A DNA stretch of 64,000 nucleotides from a virus: positions 1-64,000 of IMG/VR virus record IMGVR_UViG_3300040856_003054. One strand, 5' to 3'. The translations under genes and the position numbers were made by a program. The notes below the pieces were generated by a model, which was not told the origin of the DNA, searched no databases, and worked only from the letters and a program-made list of their open reading frames with translations. This document shows positions 61,880 through 64,000 of the stretch, one piece after another. The stretch's first letter is position 1, and each line of letters starts with the position of its first letter.

Positions 61880-62178
61880 TTGGATCAAATATGTTTAACA
61901 AAATTAAAAATGGATTTTATTGGTATAATAATGCTTTTCAATCTTGGAAAGAATTAATGGTCATTGATAAAAATAATACAGAAAAAATTAAAATCCTTTC
62001 AGACCATATTTTTAGCAATATGAATATTATGACTGGATCTATGAAAGTTTCTAGTAAGGATTGGAAAGAAAAATATATTGCAGAGACAGAATTAAGAAAT
62101 AAAGTGTTTCAAGAACAAGTAGTTCAAAAAATTGAAGCCAATAAGAATATCTCGACAAATGAAACTCACAAGAAATGA
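61876..62178 (+). CDS. hypothetical protein, 100 aa
   Basis: MIGSNMFNKIKNGFYWYNNAFQSWKELMVIDKNNTEKIKILSDHIFSNMNIMTGSMKVSSKDWKEKYIAETELRNKVFQEQVVQKIEANKN..., coiled-coil-like and A/T-rich. ATGA overlaps on both sides. Unknown. Confidence 0.65.
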   Translation: MIGSNMFNKIKNGFYWYNNAFQSWKELMVIDKNNTEKIKILSDHIFSNMNIMTGSMKVSSKDWKEKYIAETELRNKVFQEQVVQKIEANKNISTNETHKK

Positions 62179-62474
62179 TAATGATTGATGTATCTTCTCT
62201 TTCCTATGAGGAAGTCCAAAACTTGGAAAAACAAATTAAAGAATACTATGAGTCCAGAAAAGGACTTCGTGGTTATAAGGTGACTTTCTGTGTCCTTTAT
62301 AATCCAAAAAATCACGAAGAAGATATGCTTGTGAATGTAGAGGATTTTGATGAATGGTTGGTAGATGCTATTCCCGACCAAATTATGGGTCCTTTCAACC
62401 TCAAAAACCCAGAAGAAGTGTTTTTGAAGTCGGTTGAAATTATGAACGATAAAGAAATTGAGGTATTCCAATGA
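62175..62474 (+). CDS. hypothetical protein, 99 aa
   Basis: MIMIDVSSLSYEEVQNLEKQIKEYYESRKGLRGYKVTFCVLYNPKNHEEDMLVNVEDFDEWLVDAIPDQIMGPFNLKNPEEVFLKSVEIMNDKEIEVFQ. Helix plus beta-alpha layout of a small ferredoxin-like fold, by eye. Unknown. Confidence 0.68.
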   Translation: MIMIDVSSLSYEEVQNLEKQIKEYYESRKGLRGYKVTFCVLYNPKNHEEDMLVNVEDFDEWLVDAIPDQIMGPFNLKNPEEVFLKSVEIMNDKEIEVFQ

Positions 62475-62535
62475 CTAAATGTATTCGTGACGGAAAACTT
62501 GCCCTTATGTAAAATACGAAGAGATTGAAAAGTGA
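62471..62535 (+). pseudogene. small ORF interrupted by a frameshift
   Basis: MTKCIRDGKLALM stops at 62512; a one-base shift near tta-tgt restores YVKYEEIEK up to TGA 62533-62535, which then overlaps the next GTG start (GTGA) as usual in this operon. Suggests a 1-nt indel in a roughly 21-codon gene, or a sequence error. Confidence 0.45.
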
Positions 62536-62678
62536 GTATTCTTGAAGATTTTAGAACTTGGTTGTGGATTATGAAAAATAACTATAATCCACATATGAGT
62601 GAATATTTTTTCAATCGTGTTGGTTCTAACCTTCCAGAACAAACATTTATAAAAGCAGAGGAGATTGAAAATGATTGA
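62532..62678 (+). CDS. hypothetical protein, 48 aa
   Basis: GTG start overlapping the restored stop of the gene before. MSILEDFRTWLWIMKNNYNPHMSEYFFNRVGSNLPEQTFIKAEEIEND. Overlaps the next start by 8 nt. Unknown. Confidence 0.55.
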   Translation: MSILEDFRTWLWIMKNNYNPHMSEYFFNRVGSNLPEQTFIKAEEIEND

Positions 62679-62826
62679 AATCAAAAAATCTTATGTCTTG
62701 GAACTAACAGAACAACAAGCAAAAGAACTCTATTGGATTTTGAGAGATGTAGATTTAGAAACTGATAATACACTAAATCTTGTTCATAACGAACTAAAAA
62801 AATTATTTGATACGGGGGTACGATGA
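62671..62826 (+). CDS. small-protein family C member, 51 aa
   Basis: MIEIKKSYVLELTEQQAKELYWILRDVDLETDNTLNLVHNELKKLFDTGVR. Shares beginning and end with the gene at 63202 (MIEVQKNYKITFTEDQARQLY..., LHDELQKLFDTGIR) and the beginning with 4041 and 54093. Both copies end FDTG(V/I)R with the next ATG overlapping in ACGATG. Probable small helical regulator; unknown. Confidence 0.68.
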   Translation: MIEIKKSYVLELTEQQAKELYWILRDVDLETDNTLNLVHNELKKLFDTGVR

Positions 62827-63038
62827 CTGAACAAAAACTTATTGAACTCTGGGGAGATGGAAGTGAGTTTGGAATGAATACTCTTGGTGCTGGTGTTATG
62901 ACTGGTGCTCTCAATAATGCCTTTCGTGAGGTTGCTGTAAAGTTTGCTCAACGAGTTGCTGAAATTGAATATGAAAGAGGTTATAATGATGGATGGGGTA
63001 GAGAAAAATATTCTGGACTTGTAGGAGACCCACAATGA
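62823..63038 (+). CDS. hypothetical protein, 71 aa
   Basis: MTEQKLIELWGDGSEFGMNTLGAGVMTGALNNAFREVAVKFAQRVAEIEYERGYNDGWGREKYSGLVGDPQ. Hydrophobic Gly-rich centre and basic helix (FREVAVKFAQRVAEIEYERGYNDG). Unknown. Confidence 0.65.
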   Translation: MTEQKLIELWGDGSEFGMNTLGAGVMTGALNNAFREVAVKFAQRVAEIEYERGYNDGWGREKYSGLVGDPQ

Positions 63039-63205
63039 CCCTTGTAGCAATCTTTCACCATCACTCTCAAAATCTTCCTATTGTAATGGAAGTATCTTCA
63101 ACTGAAAAGTTTCGTGATTGTTGCGATACAATTCCAACTGATTGGGCATACCTGATGAATAAAGAAACTGGAGAAATTACATACACTTATAGGAATAAAC
63201 TATGA
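63035..63205 (+). CDS. hypothetical protein, 56 aa
   Basis: MTLVAIFHHHSQNLPIVMEVSSTEKFRDCCDTIPTDWAYLMNKETGEITYTYRNKL. Small beta-rich ORF, ATGA overlaps on both sides. Unknown. Confidence 0.62.
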   Translation: MTLVAIFHHHSQNLPIVMEVSSTEKFRDCCDTIPTDWAYLMNKETGEITYTYRNKL

Positions 63206-63372
63206 TTGAAGTCCAAAAGAATTACAAAATTACATTCACCGAAGACCAAGCACGACAACTCTATCGTCTTTTACAATCATCATCAAAAGAATTCTCATAT
63301 GGGGAACGATTTGATGAACTGGGATTTCTTCACGATGAACTACAAAAACTATTTGATACGGGGATACGATGA
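63202..63372 (+). CDS. small-protein family C member, 56 aa
   Basis: MIEVQKNYKITFTEDQARQLYRLLQSSSKEFSYGERFDELGFLHDELQKLFDTGIR; paralogue of 62671. Ends in the same ACGATGA overlap with the next gene, so the junction itself has been duplicated. Confidence 0.66.
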   Translation: MIEVQKNYKITFTEDQARQLYRLLQSSSKEFSYGERFDELGFLHDELQKLFDTGIR

Positions 63373-63716
63373 AAGTTTATTCACTCTATAATAAAGAAAA
63401 AACATTTCTGGGAGCATTTCCTTCTAGAGATATGTGTGTAACTTATGCAAAGGTTCTACATCCTAATGCAGATGGTTGGGACTACGACATCCTTGAAGAG
63501 TATTTGAATAGGACACCTTATCAAATGTATACTCCTCCTTATACTACACCTAATACTATTCCTTGCGTTTCTCCTAATTCCACAAAGATTGTTCATAACT
63601 CTCATCCTAATGACCCAAAACCTCATTTTGATACTTATGGTGGAGTGAAAGCAGAACCTTATAAAGATGTGAGTTTAAGTTGGTATGGAGGTTATAGGGA
63701 CCATTTGGGATTATGA
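63369..63716 (+). CDS. hypothetical protein, 115 aa
   Basis: MKVYSLYNKEKTFLGAFPSRDMCVTYAKVLHPNADGWDYDILEEYLNRTPYQMYTPPYTTPNTIPCVSPNSTK..., folded N-terminal 50 residues and a Pro/Thr/Tyr-rich, low-order tail. Unknown. Overlaps both neighbours by 4 nt. Confidence 0.66.
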   Translation: MKVYSLYNKEKTFLGAFPSRDMCVTYAKVLHPNADGWDYDILEEYLNRTPYQMYTPPYTTPNTIPCVSPNSTKIVHNSHPNDPKPHFDTYGGVKAEPYKDVSLSWYGGYRDHLGL

Positions 63717-64000
63717 ACGAAACACTTAATAAGAACCTCACACTCATTCAAGAGGTTGCTACAAAGGCACTTGAAGAACACAAGAATTCCACAGAACGAT
63801 TTGGTGGTGTAAATTATGCTAACTTACGAGTGGTGGATGTATGGGTGAAGTATAGTATTCACGAAGAGGATTTGGAGTATGGTGTGTTGATTGAAGAATG
63901 CTCACCAACTGCTCACGATTTGGAGAGTTATATGGTATTATATCTTGTAGAAAATCTTCCCAAACACTTGGGATTGAATATAGCAGTGGAGTTGGATTGG
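63713..64000 (+). CDS. hypothetical protein, partial (96+ aa)
   Basis: MNETLNKNLTLIQEVATKALEEHKNSTERFGGVNYANLRVVDVWVKYSIHEEDLEYGVLIEECSPTAHDLESYMVLYLVENLPKHLGLNIAVELDW..., open to the window edge. Helix, beta strands, helix. Unknown. Confidence 0.65.
   Translation, partial: MNETLNKNLTLIQEVATKALEEHKNSTERFGGVNYANLRVVDVWVKYSIHEEDLEYGVLIEECSPTAHDLESYMVLYLVENLPKHLGLNIAVELDW

Overview
This window is part of the genome of a T4-like cyanophage (a contractile-tailed myovirus of marine Synechococcus or Prochlorococcus). The evidence is a psbA 3' exon behind a group I intron, psbD, phoH, speD, thyX, T4-type replication and late-transcription genes (gp32, gp33, gp59), T4-type baseplate genes (gp53, gp48, gp4, gp54, gp26, gp51, gp27, gp5), CTAAATA/TATAAATA late-promoter motifs, and very large tail-fibre genes. 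All assignments come from reading the sequence; no search was run.

Layout. 0-4 kb: photosynthesis genes (psbA exon 2, psbD) interleaved with three free-standing homing-endonuclease-like genes. 4-7.4 kb: small T4-cyanophage genes, glutaredoxin and S-adenosylmethionine decarboxylase. 7.4-8.1 kb: a compact operon consisting of a sigma-70 promoter, a glutamine-II (downstream-peptide) riboswitch, four very small genes and a terminator whose loop carries the -35 of the next promoter. 8.1-12.9 kb: thyX, phoH, exonuclease, gp33, gp59, DUF1825 and gp32. 12.9-15.8 kb, minus strand: gp53, gp48, an unassigned gene, gp4. 15.9-28.7 kb: gp54, gp26, gp51, two tape-measure-like proteins with different wall-hydrolase domains, gp27, a CP12-like peptide, gp5 and the spike. 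28.7-31.5 kb: small genes, two unusual tRNAs, a GIY-YIG endonuclease and a Mom-like protein. 31.5-49.5 kb: tail-fibre and adhesin region, with a second GIY-YIG gene and two 2-oxoglutarate oxygenases that have their own consensus sigma-70 promoter. 49.5-64 kb: early accessory region of tightly overlapping small genes of mostly unknown function, with three more GIY-YIG endonucleases.

The most unusual material is regulatory. (1) In the early region, eight operon boundaries share one composite cassette: GACACTT-N4-AACTGGCACA, then 29 or 30 nt containing an inverted repeat whose sequence differs each time, then TATAAT and a short A/C-rich leader. (2) Four GIY-YIG genes share a nested leader: an outer inverted repeat of 10-14 bp (different sequence each time), an inner hairpin, a TATAAATA late promoter, and then the second outer arm just before the start codon. 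This predicts that read-through RNA hides the start while late RNA exposes it. All three early-region endonuclease genes end at or within a copy of cassette (1). (3) The riboswitch operon links phage gene expression to host glutamine level.

Limits: function is not assigned for most genes under 100 codons. Start codons were chosen by overlap, ribosome-binding site and context. Promoters, hairpins and tRNA folds were done by eye.
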